Origin: an uncultured Clostridia bacterium
Lineage (GTDB): Bacteria; Bacillota; Clostridia; Christensenellales; UBA1242
Reading direction: 5' to 3'
Length of the DNA: 64,000 bases
Assembly: GCA_944380265.1 (NCBI GenBank)
Contig: CALWGY010000002.1
Location: 67,556-131,555, forward strand
Shown here: positions 6,737-16,087 of the stretch, one piece after another
Layout of the letters: every line of letters starts with the position of its first letter
Numbering within the stretch: position 1 is the stretch's first letter
The notes under the pieces: model-generated
Databases searched by the model: none
Seen by the model: only the letters and a program-made list of their open reading frames with translations
What the model was told of the DNA's origin: nothing
Translations under genes and position numbers: made by a program

Positions 6737-9151
6737 TTATTTTGCAATTATGTTAATTAATCTGTTTGGAATAACAATTGCTTTAACAAAGGTTTTTCCT
6801 TGCATTGCTGCTTTAACTTTTTCGTTTTCAAGTGCTTGTTTTTCAATTTCGGCATTTGTTAGTTTTGTTCCAAACATATCACGAGCCACAATTTTGTTGT
6901 TTATTTGAATTGCGTATTCAATTTCGTCTTTAACAAGTTTGTTTTCGTCCCAAACAGGCCATGTGGCATCTTTAATGTGTGGTTCAAAGTTTTGATTTGT
7001 CCAAATTTCTTCGGTTATGTGTGGTGCAAATGGGTTTAGAAGTAGTAACAAAGTTTTGTATTCGGCTTTGTTAATTTTTCCAACTTTTTGCACTTCATTT
7101 GCCAAAATCATAAGTGCAGCAATGGCTGTGTTAAATTTAACGCTGTCAATGTCGGTTGTAACTTTTTTAATTGCTGTGTGCATTGCAACACAAAGTTCGT
7201 TTGAATATTCATCTCCATCAACCAAAATGTTTTGGAAATTATAAATTTTGGTTATAAATTTGTTGCAAGCCTTAACGCCATCATCGCTCCAATTAACACT
7301 TTGGAAATAGTCACCCATAAATGCTTCCCAAACACGCAAACTATCAGCGCCATATTCATTAATAACATCGCGTGGGTCAACAACATTGCCCAAACTTTTG
7401 CTCATTTTAACACCGTTTGAGCCCAAAACCAATCCTTGACTTATTCTTGACTTAAATGGTTCGCTAACAGGGCTTAAACCAATGTCATACAAAAACTTGT
7501 TCCAAAATCTTGCATACAACAAATGTCTTGTTGTGTGTTCGTTTCCACCATTATATAGGTCAACAGGAAGCCAACTTTTAAGTGCGTCCATGCTGGCAAA
7601 TTCTTTTGTGTTGTGTGGGTCACAATAACGCATAAAGTACCAACTAGAACCAGCCCAACCAGGCATTGTGTCGGTTTCACGTTTTGCAGGTTTTCCACAT
7701 TTAGGGCAGGTTGTGTTAACCCAATCGGTAATAAGTGATAGTGGGCTTTCACCATCAAGTGTTGGTTCGTAACTGTCAACAATTGGAAGTGTTACTGGCA
7801 AATCTTTTTCCGGAACTGGTTGCCAACCGCAATGCTTGCAGTAAATCATTGGAATTGGCTCGCCCCAATAACGTTGACGGCTAAAAATCCAATCACGCAT
7901 TTTAAAGTTAACTTGTTTTTGAGCAACGCCCATTTTTTCAAGTTTTTCGGCAATTTTCTTTTTAGCATCTTCAACAACTAAGCCACTAAATTCTTCGCTG
8001 TTAACAAGTTTTGCATTAACGCCCAAATAACTTTGTTTTTCATATGCACAGCCATCGGTTTTGTTAACCCCATCAATAACTTCAATTTTTGGAATACCAT
8101 GAACATCTGCAAATTCATAGTCACGTTGGTCGTGTGAAGGAACTGCCATAACTGCACCAGTGCCATAGCTTGCTAAAACAAAATCGCCTAAGTAAACAGG
8201 AACTTCTTTTCCGTTTGCTGGGTTAATTGCTGTTATGCCTTTTAAGCAAACACCAGATTTTTCTTTGTTTAATTCGCTTCGTTCAAATTCGCTTTTCTTT
8301 TTTGCATTTTTAATGTAAGTGTCAACTTCATCCCAGTTTTCAATTTTATCCTTCAAAGTTAAAACAAGTGGATGTTCTGGTGCCAAAACCATAAAGGTTA
8401 TGCCATAAATGGTTTCAATGCAAGTTGTAAAAATGTCAAATGAGCCACCTTGTTTAATTTTAAATGTTACTTTTTCACCTTCGCTTTTTCCAATCCAGTT
8501 AATTTGGCTGGTTTTAATGTGTTCCATGTAATCGGTGTCTTTCAAATCTTCAAGCAAACGGTCGGCATATTTTGTCATTTTTAAAATCCATTGTGCTTTT
8601 GTTTTTTGTTGAACTTCGCTGTGGCATTGGCAACAATATCCACCTTCAACTTCTTCATTTGCAAGCACTCCGCAATTTGGGCACCAGTTAACAGTTGTTT
8701 CTTGTTTTTCTGCAAGCCCATGTTTGTAAAATTGCAAAAATTGCCATTGAGTCCATTTGTAATAATCTGGGTCACAGGTTGAAATTGCACGGCTCCAATC
8801 AATGCTTAAACCAACCATTTTAAGTTGTTCTCTAAAAACAGCAATGTTTCGTTCAACAATTTCTTGTGGAAGTTTGTGCTCTTTAATTGCAGTTCGTTCT
8901 GCTTCCAAACCAAACGAATCGCAACCCATAGGAAATAAAACATTATATCCTTGCATTCTCTTTTTTCTTGCAACAGCATCTAATGCTGAATAGCTTCTAA
9001 CATGTCCAGTGTGCAAACCTTTTCCACTAGGATATGGGAACTCAATTAAGATGTAGGCATTCTTTTTGCCATCTTCGTGGTTTTTAACAGCAAATCTGTT
9101 TTCTTTTTCCCAAATGTTTTGCCACTTTTCCTCAATCTTTTTAAAGTTCAT
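6737..9151 (-). CDS. leuS: Leucyl-tRNA synthetase
   Basis: Class I aminoacyl-tRNA synthetase charging tRNA-Leu. Its 804 residues are the normal bacterial length. The ATP-binding signatures are present: PYPSGKGLHTGHVRSY (HIGH as HTGH, residues about 37-52) and GVKMSKSLGN (KMSKS). The zinc-ribbon cysteines WCPNCGVLANEEVEGGYCCQC and CPKCGKPAKRETDTMPGWAGS are also visible, and the CP1 editing domain lies between. AAGGAG precedes the ATG. The 225-base upstream region shows no T-box-like structure that I can recognise. Confidence 0.98.
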   Translation of the reverse strand: MNFKKIEEKWQNIWEKENRFAVKNHEDGKKNAYILIEFPYPSGKGLHTGHVRSYSALDAVARKKRMQGYNVLFPMGCDSFGLEAERTAIKEHKLPQEIVERNIAVFREQLKMVGLSIDWSRAISTCDPDYYKWTQWQFLQFYKHGLAEKQETTVNWCPNCGVLANEEVEGGYCCQCHSEVQQKTKAQWILKMTKYADRLLEDLKDTDYMEHIKTSQINWIGKSEGEKVTFKIKQGGSFDIFTTCIETIYGITFMVLAPEHPLVLTLKDKIENWDEVDTYIKNAKKKSEFERSELNKEKSGVCLKGITAINPANGKEVPVYLGDFVLASYGTGAVMAVPSHDQRDYEFADVHGIPKIEVIDGVNKTDGCAYEKQSYLGVNAKLVNSEEFSGLVVEDAKKKIAEKLEKMGVAQKQVNFKMRDWIFSRQRYWGEPIPMIYCKHCGWQPVPEKDLPVTLPIVDSYEPTLDGESPLSLITDWVNTTCPKCGKPAKRETDTMPGWAGSSWYFMRYCDPHNTKEFASMDALKSWLPVDLYNGGNEHTTRHLLYARFWNKFLYDIGLSPVSEPFKSRISQGLVLGSNGVKMSKSLGNVVDPRDVINEYGADSLRVWEAFMGDYFQSVNWSDDGVKACNKFITKIYNFQNILVDGDEYSNELCVAMHTAIKKVTTDIDSVKFNTAIAALMILANEVQKVGKINKAEYKTLLLLLNPFAPHITEEIWTNQNFEPHIKDATWPVWDENKLVKDEIEYAIQINNKIVARDMFGTKLTNAEIEKQALENEKVKAAMQGKTFVKAIVIPNRLINIIAK

Positions 9152-9290
9152 GTTCTGCTCCTTAAATAGCTTAATACGGCTATTTTATTATAAAATTAAA
9201 AAAAAATCAATTATTTGCCTTAATTGCCTAAATTTTTAATGTTTTAAAGTTTGTTTTTGATTAATAATAAAAGCAAAACAAAAAAATAAA

Positions 9291-9316
9291 AAAAACACTG
9301 CAAAAGCAATGTTTTT
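9291..9316 (-). terminator. Terminator of the four-TM membrane protein gene
   Basis: On the minus strand AAAACATTGC-TTTT-GCAGTGTTTT (one G-T pair) is followed by a T run, just after the 9379-9858 gene. Confidence 0.7.
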
Positions 9317-9378
9317 AGTTTATAAATTTTTTTATATTTTAAATTTAAGCATTGTTAACAACATTGTTGTTTTTAGTT

Positions 9379-9858
9379 TTACTTTTTTTTAATTATCATG
9401 CCAGTTAAAACAAGGTGTAAAACAGCAAGTGCAAAAGCCAAAACTGAAAAAACAATTTTTGCAATAACATTTAAGTTAACAACCAAAACTGCAATTGCAA
9501 GCGCAATTAAAAATATTGAAAAAATAATGTTTAAAGATTTGTAAGCATTAATTTTTTTGCTTTTTGTTTCATTTTCTGAATTAAAAGATTTTTGCATTTT
9601 TTGGTTTGTAATTAGTAATCCAATGGAACACCCTAACAAAACTAGGCTCACAATTAAAAAAGTTATTCCTAAAACTAAAATCAAAACTCCAGCAATTCCA
9701 CCCACGGCTTCGGCACCAGTTCCGTTTTGCATGTTAGTAACTAATTTTGCAGCAGAAAAAATCATAGTAAGTGCAAAAATTGTTAAAGCACTAAACAAAA
9801 CAATTTCAACAATGTGCATAATTTTTCCAAATTTTGTAATATTTTCCAAATTTTCCAT
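9379..9858 (-). CDS. Small membrane protein, four predicted TM segments
   Basis: Unknown 159-residue protein. Hydrophobic segments lie at about residues 14-36, 55-88, 108-127 and 130-150; two short charged loops rich in Lys, Asn and Ser separate them. The start is placed at the ATG at 9858 (MENLENITKFGK) because AAAAAAGG precedes it. The reading frame stays open upstream for 20 more codons but without a ribosome site. No catalytic motif is seen. Confidence 0.65.
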   Translation of the reverse strand: MENLENITKFGKIMHIVEIVLFSALTIFALTMIFSAAKLVTNMQNGTGAEAVGGIAGVLILVLGITFLIVSLVLLGCSIGLLITNQKMQKSFNSENETKSKKINAYKSLNIIFSIFLIALAIAVLVVNLNVIAKIVFSVLAFALAVLHLVLTGMIIKKK

Positions 9859-10040
9859 TTTAAACCTTTTTTGTTTAATGTAGCACATTAGTATAAAGGT
9901 AGGCAATAAAATAAACAAAGTGTGGGGTTTTGTTATAAATTTTAAGGCAAATAAAAAAATTGACTTGTTAAAATTAAAAAAATAATGTAATCTATTTTAT
10001 GTAATAAAGTTTACAAATATTTAGTTTAAGGGATTTAAAA

Positions 10041-11069
10041 ATGTGTTTTAAAAGAAGCGATGGAAAACGTATTAAATACGAAGATATATTAGTTAAAATG
10101 ACACCACATTTCATGAAAACCAGAAATGATGCTGTTAACCAAATTATGCACTCAGTTAGGGTTGAAGACATGGATGCTTGGATTAGAGAAAAAAGTGAAA
10201 AAGAAGGAATTGTTTTTAACTATATGCATGTTGTTATGGCAACAATTGTTAGGTTGCTTGCAACACGTCAACGACTAAACCGTTTTGTTGTTAGGGGCGC
10301 AGTTTATCAACGTAACTGCATTTCAATTTCGTTAACAGTTAAAAGGTCGCTTCGTGATGAAGGGGCAGAAAGCACAATAAAAGTGCCATTTACTGGCGAA
10401 GAAACAATTTACGAAGTTAAAGAAAAAATTGACAATGCCATAAAAGAGAGCATTGATGAAGACAACAAAACACAAAAAGTCATAAAGAAATTGGCAATAT
10501 TACCAAACTGGCTTTTAAGGTTTGCAATTGGAACAATTAAGTGGTTAGATAACAGAAACATGTTGCCAAAAGCATTAATTAATGCAAGCCCATTTCACAC
10601 AAGTGTTTATGTTACTTACTTAAAATCAATTAGGTGTGATGCTGTTTTTCACCATATATATAATTTTGGAACAACCGGAATTTTTGTTGCAATTGGCAAA
10701 GAAAAATTTGCACCAGTTGCCGATTTTGAGGAGTTAAAAGTTGGCAAAATTATGAACCTTGGCATAACCATGGACGAGCGTTTTTGTGATGGATTTTATT
10801 TTGCAAAAAGTTTGAGAATTTGGAATGATATGTTCCATAATTTAAGTGAACTTGAAAAACCTTACAAAATAACAGACAACACAATAATTAATCAAAAAAT
10901 TAAGAACAAAAAAATTGAAAAAAAGAAAACCGCAAAACAGGTTAAAAAAACAAACAAAGTAACACACAAAAAAAATAAAAAAGAAGTTAAGAAAAACAAT
11001 AAACTTCAAAAACGTGAAGTTAAAGTTGCTAAAAAGTTAGAAAAAAAATCTAAAAAAGAAGCAGCATAA
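10041..11069 (+). CDS. E2-like (2-oxo acid dehydrogenase catalytic domain) acyltransferase family protein
   Basis: The 342-residue product matches the catalytic domain of lipoate acyltransferases and chloramphenicol acetyltransferase. It carries SPFHTSVYVTYLKSIRCDAV and FGTTGIFVAIGK, and a terminal MDERFCDGFYFAKSLRIW where E2 enzymes have D-H-R-x-x-D-G. The active-site His of HxxxDG is replaced by Glu, and there is no lipoyl or E1/E3-binding domain, so it is not an ordinary dehydrogenase E2. The last 60 residues are an almost pure Lys/Asn/Thr tail, which could bind nucleic acid or membrane. Its substrate is unknown. Confidence 0.75.
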   Translation: MCFKRSDGKRIKYEDILVKMTPHFMKTRNDAVNQIMHSVRVEDMDAWIREKSEKEGIVFNYMHVVMATIVRLLATRQRLNRFVVRGAVYQRNCISISLTVKRSLRDEGAESTIKVPFTGEETIYEVKEKIDNAIKESIDEDNKTQKVIKKLAILPNWLLRFAIGTIKWLDNRNMLPKALINASPFHTSVYVTYLKSIRCDAVFHHIYNFGTTGIFVAIGKEKFAPVADFEELKVGKIMNLGITMDERFCDGFYFAKSLRIWNDMFHNLSELEKPYKITDNTIINQKIKNKKIEKKKTAKQVKKTNKVTHKKNKKEVKKNNKLQKREVKVAKKLEKKSKKEAA

Positions 11070-11076
11070 AAGTGTT

Positions 11077-11106
11077 AAAAAAACAGGGTGTTTAGCCCTG
11101 TTTTTT
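11077..11106 (+). terminator. Terminator after the E2-like gene
   Basis: AAAAAACAGGG-TGTTTAG-CCCTGTTTTTT with flanking A and T runs immediately follows the stop codon. Confidence 0.85.
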
Positions 11107-11173
11107 ATTTTTTTTAAGTATAAAAAATTTTAAAAAGGGAAAAATTATGTAAAAATTTAAGGAGTTAGAATTT

Positions 11174-12433
11174 ATGAACGTAGTAAACCCTTTTAAAGAA
11201 AAAGGTATTAAAATTGAAAAAACATATGAAAACTGGAAAAAACTTGCAGCAAAACCATACAACCCCAAAACAACCAGTCCGTTCACAAAAGTTAGAATAA
11301 TTTTATTAAATGGTGTTGAATTTGAAGCCAACTGGTATTCGCATCAATTTCATAGGCACTGCAACAACAACGACCTTCGCCGTGAAATTGCACTAATTAG
11401 AAGGCGTGAACAACAACAACAAAAGAAAATTGCTGCACTAAAACCAATTGAAGAAACTGTTTTGCAACACACCATGGGATATGAACAACTTGCAGTTGAA
11501 TTAACAGCAATCTTGGCTCAACATGTTAAAGATAAGTATGTTAAAAAAGCCCTAGATTTTGCACTGCTTGAAGATTTTGACCATGTTTATCGTTTTGGCA
11601 ATTTGTTGGAAATGGACGAAGGCATTAAAGCGGAAACCTTGCTTGGATGCTACACCGAAATTATGCCAGGCAGACCAACCATTGCCGAACATCGCTACCC
11701 AGCAGATGAAATTAAAAAATTTATTAATTCCGAAAGTGCCGATTTGTTTACAAAACTAACAGTTAACATAATAACAGCAGCTGAACAACAAACTATGAAT
11801 TTTTATATGAATCAAGCCAACTTCTATAAAAACGAACTTGGCAGAAAATTGTTTAGCGAAATTGCCATGATTGAAGAACAACATGTTAGCCAATATGGCA
11901 GTTTGCTAGACACAAATTGTTCTTGGCTTGAAGGGCTTTTGATGCATGAATATGTTGAATGCTATTTGTATTATTCGTGCTATGAAGATGAATCCGATGA
12001 ATATGTCAAGGAAATTTGGCGTAATTTTTATTACGAAGAATGCGGACATTTGCAAAAGGTTGCTGAACTGTTAAAAAAATATGAAGGAAAAAACTGGATT
12101 GATGTTTTCCCTTGTGGCGGAGATTTTCCGGAACTATTAAAATTTGGCGGAAACAAAGAATATGTTAGAAAGGTACTAAAACAAACAGGTTGTCACACTG
12201 CCGACCTTGAAGACTATGCAAAAATAAGTGACATGCCAGAAAACGCAAACTACTTTAAATATAACACCACAGTTAACAAACCAATTAGTGAAGTTGCCAG
12301 CCACGAAGTAATTGAAAAACACATTAAAAAATATGGCGAAGATTATAGATTTGAAGAATCGCAAAACCCAATTCCAACTTTGCGTGATAGAACACAAGAC
12401 AATGTTGATTTTGCTAGAACCTTAAAAAAATAA
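11174..12433 (+). CDS. Ferritin-like domain protein of unknown function
   Basis: The 419-residue product shows a ferritin-like four-helix pattern in its middle. Candidate di-iron ligands occur in ITAAEQQTMNFYM, IAMIEEQHVSQYGS (E-x-x-H), LMHEYVECYLYY and FYYEECGHLQ (E-x-x-H). An earlier ALLEDFDHVYRFGNLLEM may be part of a second bundle. The N-terminal 90 residues are basic and glutamine-rich. This suggests a rubrerythrin/ferritin-superfamily oxidoreductase or iron-binding protein, but no named subfamily is recognised. AAGGAG lies 10 bases before the ATG. It lies just downstream of the E2-like gene, separated by a terminator. Confidence 0.72.
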   Translation: MNVVNPFKEKGIKIEKTYENWKKLAAKPYNPKTTSPFTKVRIILLNGVEFEANWYSHQFHRHCNNNDLRREIALIRRREQQQQKKIAALKPIEETVLQHTMGYEQLAVELTAILAQHVKDKYVKKALDFALLEDFDHVYRFGNLLEMDEGIKAETLLGCYTEIMPGRPTIAEHRYPADEIKKFINSESADLFTKLTVNIITAAEQQTMNFYMNQANFYKNELGRKLFSEIAMIEEQHVSQYGSLLDTNCSWLEGLLMHEYVECYLYYSCYEDESDEYVKEIWRNFYYEECGHLQKVAELLKKYEGKNWIDVFPCGGDFPELLKFGGNKEYVRKVLKQTGCHTADLEDYAKISDMPENANYFKYNTTVNKPISEVASHEVIEKHIKKYGEDYRFEESQNPIPTLRDRTQDNVDFARTLKK

Positions 12434-12653
12434 AATGATTTTGAAGTGTGCAAAATGTTTGAAATTTTTGAAAATATAAAATTGAAAAAACATAGTTGCC
12501 CCAAAATTAACAAATTAAAAATGGAAAATAAAAAATAAAAAGGTGAACAAATGCAAAATGCAAACAAAGTGTAAATTTCAAAAGAAAATAAAACGAAAAG
12601 TATTTGTTTGATTTTTAAAAATAGTTGTTAAGTTATTTTAATATAGTAAAAAC
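12434..12653. other. AT-rich intergenic stretch without a supported gene
   Basis: Between the ferritin-like gene and the terminator at 12654 I see only A-rich spacer. No ribosome-site-linked frame, no long repeat and no hairpin stronger than background is present. Confidence 0.5.
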
Positions 12654-12684
12654 AAAAAAAACTGGAAACTAACCAGTTTTTTTG
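12654..12684 (+). terminator. Terminator upstream of the leaderless-type promoter
   Basis: A7-ACTGG-AAACTAA-CCAGT-T6. It lies 220 bases past the ferritin-like stop codon and isolates the next promoter. Confidence 0.7.
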
Positions 12685-12703
12685 TTTTCAAAAATGTTAA
12701 GTA

Positions 12704-12731
12704 TTTACAAGATTTAATTTTTAAGTATAAT
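12704..12731 (+). promoter_or_regulatory. Strong sigma-A promoter placing the start codon at about +1
   Basis: TTTACA, a 16-base spacer and a perfect TATAAT end only seven bases before the ATG at 12739. Transcription starting at the usual distance would begin at or next to the A of the ATG, so the mRNA should be leaderless. Confidence 0.7.
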
Positions 12732-12738
12732 ATTGGGT

Positions 12739-13785
12739 ATGGAAGAAGATAAATTTAGTAACAGAATGCTAAACGAAGTGTATGACACAACACTTCCACG
12801 CATGGAATTTTTAATAAAAAACAAAGCCTTAACTTTAAAAACTGTTAAGTACATAACAAAGCATATGATGTTTGTTGCAAGCAGGGCTAAAGAAAGCGAA
12901 AAATATTGGCAATTTTTGTTAAACATTAAAGAAGCCATTGCTTTAAAAAAGTTGCGTGAAGAAATTGAAAGCATGCAAAAACAAGGAATAACTGAAGGAG
13001 TTCAGGAAAAAATTGATGATTTTAATAAGCGTGTTAAAATCTTTGATGTTTCAGGTTCCGAAAATGTTATTAGAGCAAAACAAGACAAAACTGAGTGGGT
13101 TGATTTTTATCATTTTGTTCAGGTGCTTGATGTTGTAGAACAAACAGTTGGCATTAAAGAAGATGAAAACAACAAAAACAAGCCAAAGAACACAAATGCT
13201 TTAAAAAGTGCAATTTTAAAGTGGAACGAAAATGGTGCAAATTTAACCGAAATGGCTGTTAGCGTTCACAACGAACAAATGACAGCATTAGGGCTTAAAC
13301 CACTAAAAGTTGAAATTATTGCTGGCAAAGAAATAAAAGCAAAAGTGCTAGATGGAAAAGTTTATGTGGGGCAAGATGCATTAACTGAAAACAAAAATTT
13401 AGCACTACTAAAACTTTTAATGGCAGGATACAACATTAAAAGTTTTAGTTTAATTAACAAACCGCTTTCAAAACTTAGTGCGGTTGACAAGGCTTGTGTG
13501 CTAAACTTTTGTTTGCAAATAAACTCCGCAATAAAAAATCAAACCCAAATTGTTGAAAATCCGGAACTAAAAGAATTGTTAAAATTTAAAAGTGCACAAT
13601 TAATGTTTAAATTGGGTGATGCTAGCCAAAAACAATTTGCTTCTGTCGTTTTGGGGCAAATTAAACAAGTTAATTTGGTTGTTCCAAATGAGGCAGGTAT
13701 TGTTGAAGAATATGTGGCATCAAAAATGGAAAATTTGCAAGAAGAAGTTAACAAACAAATTGTAACAGGCAAAAACTTTAATTAA
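12739..13785 (+). CDS. Unknown helical protein, probably translated from a leaderless mRNA
   Basis: No family recognised for this 348-residue soluble protein. The N-terminal 120 residues are charged helices (KKLREEIESMQKQGITEGV); an Asn/Lys-rich linker near residue 145 leads to a second, more hydrophobic helical half. There is no signal peptide. The ATG at 12739 is chosen: a TATAAT box ends seven bases before it and no ribosome site exists, so initiation is probably leaderless. A TTG two codons earlier is possible on sequence alone. It stands alone between two terminators. Confidence 0.75.
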   Translation: MEEDKFSNRMLNEVYDTTLPRMEFLIKNKALTLKTVKYITKHMMFVASRAKESEKYWQFLLNIKEAIALKKLREEIESMQKQGITEGVQEKIDDFNKRVKIFDVSGSENVIRAKQDKTEWVDFYHFVQVLDVVEQTVGIKEDENNKNKPKNTNALKSAILKWNENGANLTEMAVSVHNEQMTALGLKPLKVEIIAGKEIKAKVLDGKVYVGQDALTENKNLALLKLLMAGYNIKSFSLINKPLSKLSAVDKACVLNFCLQINSAIKNQTQIVENPELKELLKFKSAQLMFKLGDASQKQFASVVLGQIKQVNLVVPNEAGIVEEYVASKMENLQEEVNKQIVTGKNFN

Positions 13786-13874
13786 AAACACATACCAAAA
13801 AAATCATTATAAAAACAAAAATTAAAAAGCAAAAAAATAAAAAAATAGCAAAGAAAAATTAAATTAATTTTAAT

Positions 13875-13905
13875 AAAAAAAGAATGCTTTTTGCATTCTT
13901 TTTTT
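13875..13905. terminator. Bidirectional terminator between the unknown gene and pyk
   Basis: A-run, GAATGC, TTTTT loop, GCATTC, T-run. It serves the plus-strand gene ending at 13785 and the convergent pyk. Confidence 0.88.
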
Positions 13906-13969
13906 ATTGTTCAAATGAATTAAAAATTTGTTAAAATAAATTTTAGTATAAAAAATTTTATTTTTTAAC

Positions 13970-15379
13970 TTATTTAACATATTCAATTTTAATTAGGTTT
14001 GTGCAACCTGGTTGTTTTGGTGTTCCGCAGGTTATAACAATTAAGTCACTAACATGTGCCAAATTTAGGTTTTTAACAAAGGAATTTGCAATTGAAAACA
14101 TTTCATCAGTTGAATTGTAAACAGGTGTTAAAACTGGAAGCACACCCCAACTAAGTTCAAGTTGTCTAAACACTTTTTCATCTGGTGTTGCACCCAAAAT
14201 TGTTGAGCTTGGTCTAAATCTGCTAACCATTCTGGCACTTTCGCCCGAGTTTGTGAAAACAACAATAGATTTAATTTTTTGCAAAAAACTTGCGTTAACT
14301 GCACTGTGTGAAATAACGTCGGTTATGCTTTTTAGTTTTACATTTGCGTTATTAAAGCGTTTTGCATAGTTAATATGTTTTTCGGTTTCTTCCGCAATTT
14401 TTGCCATTTGTTTAACTGCTTCAACAGGATATTTTCCAGCAGCGGTTTCGCCCGATAGCATAACAACACTTGTTCCATCGTAAACTGCGTTTGCAACATC
14501 ACTAACTTCGGCACGTGTTGGGCGGTTGTTGTAAATCATGCTTTCAAGCATTTCTGTTGCTGTTATAACAACTTTTCCAATGTCACGAGTTTTCTTTATT
14601 ATCATTTTTTGAAGTTCTGGTAGTTTCGAAATTGGAACTTCAACGCCAAGGTCACCACGAGCAACCATAATTCCATCGCTGGCTTCAATTATTTCATCTA
14701 GGTTTTTAACACCCAAAGCACTTTCAATTTTTGAAATAATTTTAATTGTGCTGCCGTGTTCGTTTAAAAATTTTCTTAAATCGTAAACATCTTGTTTTGA
14801 GTTAACAAAACTTGCTGCCACAAAATCAATGTCATTTTCAACCGCCCACAAAATGTCTTTTTTGTCTAGGTCATTCAAATATGGTGTGTTAAACTTAATT
14901 CCAGGAATGCTCAAACTTTTATGGTTTGCAATAATACCTGAATTTAAGGCTTTTGTTTTAACTTCTGTTCCATTAACTTCCAAAACCTTAAAACTAATTA
15001 ATCCGTTAACAGCCAAAATTTTGTTGTTTGGTTTAATGCACTTAACAATTTCTGGTTCGTTAAAACTAACAATTTCTTCTGTTCCTTCAACATCTCTTCC
15101 AGTAAAAGTGAAAATTTGACCCTTTTTAATTTTTACTTCACCATTTTTAAATTTTTTAACTCTAATTTCCGGGCCTCTTGTGTCAATCATAATTGGAAGT
15201 GGAATGTTTAATTCTTGTCTAATGCGTTTAACATTTTCCAAAATTCCGTTCATGCCTTCAAGTGTGGCATGGCTTAAATTAATTCTAACAACATTAAGTC
15301 CAGCAAGTGCAAGTTCTTTTAATGTTTGATAATTCGAACTTGCAGGTCCAATTGTTCCAATGATTTTTGTTTTTCTCAT
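13970..15379 (-). CDS. pyk: Pyruvate kinase
   Basis: Converts phosphoenolpyruvate and ADP to pyruvate and ATP in glycolysis. The 469-residue product has GTIGPASSN at the N terminus, DTRGPEIRV, the catalytic-lysine signature IISKIESALGVKNLDEII, GIMVARGDLGVEVP, TATEMLESM and MLSGETAAGKYP. The length is that of the core enzyme, without the extra C-terminal PEP-utiliser domain found in some Bacillus enzymes. The start ATG is followed by RKTKIIGT, the usual beginning; its upstream AAAAGGAATTTG supports it. Confidence 0.98.
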   Translation of the reverse strand: MRKTKIIGTIGPASSNYQTLKELALAGLNVVRINLSHATLEGMNGILENVKRIRQELNIPLPIMIDTRGPEIRVKKFKNGEVKIKKGQIFTFTGRDVEGTEEIVSFNEPEIVKCIKPNNKILAVNGLISFKVLEVNGTEVKTKALNSGIIANHKSLSIPGIKFNTPYLNDLDKKDILWAVENDIDFVAASFVNSKQDVYDLRKFLNEHGSTIKIISKIESALGVKNLDEIIEASDGIMVARGDLGVEVPISKLPELQKMIIKKTRDIGKVVITATEMLESMIYNNRPTRAEVSDVANAVYDGTSVVMLSGETAAGKYPVEAVKQMAKIAEETEKHINYAKRFNNANVKLKSITDVISHSAVNASFLQKIKSIVVFTNSGESARMVSRFRPSSTILGATPDEKVFRQLELSWGVLPVLTPVYNSTDEMFSIANSFVKNLNLAHVSDLIVITCGTPKQPGCTNLIKIEYVK

Positions 15380-15509
15380 ACAAATTCCTTTTAAAACATA
15401 ATTTCAATTATAAGTATAACATAATTAAATCTAATAAAAAAATTATTAAAATATATTTTGCAAATTTTTTATTAATGCAAATTAAAATTTGTTTATTAGG
15501 TTTAATTCA

Positions 15510-15538
15510 TTGTAAATAAACAGTAGTTATGATATTAT
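15510..15538 (+). promoter_or_regulatory. Sigma-A promoter of marR-cysS
   Basis: TTGTAA, a 17-base spacer and TATTAT lie about 100 bases before the marR start, giving a leader of roughly that length. Confidence 0.55.
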
Positions 15539-15641
15539 ATCTATGTGAAATATTAAAGCAAATTTTATAAAATTTTCACTTAAAAAACAAGAATTGTAAA
15601 TTTTGCACATATATTTAATAAAGTTAAAATTTGGGTGTTAA

Positions 15642-16076
15642 ATGAAAAATTTGAAATTGCAAGAACAAATAGTTGAACTTCGCATATTGTTGCAAAACAT
15701 ATGTGATGGTTTTAGCACCGAAAATTTTAATAAAAAAACAACTTTAACCATGAGAACAAAAATTTTGTTTGTGTTAAATAAAAACGAAAAATGTGCTCCA
15801 AGTGTTTTAATTGAAACATTAGGAATTGCAAAAAGCAATTTGGCATTAATTTGCAAAAGCATGTGCGAAGATGGTGTTATTGTTGCATCTAAGGGCGATG
15901 GCGACAAGCGAAACATATATTATTCCATAACAAACAAAGGGGAACGTGAACTTAATGAATTTTATGTTTTGTTAAGTAACGAAACCGCAACGCTAAACGA
16001 ACGCGAAACAAAACTTATGGAAAAACGATTTGATGAAATAATTGAATTTTTAAACAAAAAATATATTAACAACTAG
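15642..16076 (+). CDS. MarR-family transcriptional regulator
   Basis: A 144-residue winged-helix protein. The helix-turn-helix lies near residues 52-75 (CAPSVLIETLGIAKSNLALICKSM written as two helices). The wing follows with G-D-G-D-K-R-N-I-Y-Y-S-I-T, the D-x-R signature of MarR proteins, and then a C-terminal dimerisation helix. The start has a weak GGGTG ribosome site. It is divergent from pyk and lies 11 bases before cysS, so the two are probably one operon. An effector or target outside its own operon cannot be deduced. Confidence 0.85.
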   Translation: MKNLKLQEQIVELRILLQNICDGFSTENFNKKTTLTMRTKILFVLNKNEKCAPSVLIETLGIAKSNLALICKSMCEDGVIVASKGDGDKRNIYYSITNKGERELNEFYVLLSNETATLNERETKLMEKRFDEIIEFLNKKYINN

Positions 16077-16087
16077 GAATTTTATTT

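Noticed and set aside
9152-9378. T-box leader for leuS
   Set aside because: No T-box sequence, specifier loop or antiterminator was seen; the only hairpin there belongs to the upstream membrane protein gene.
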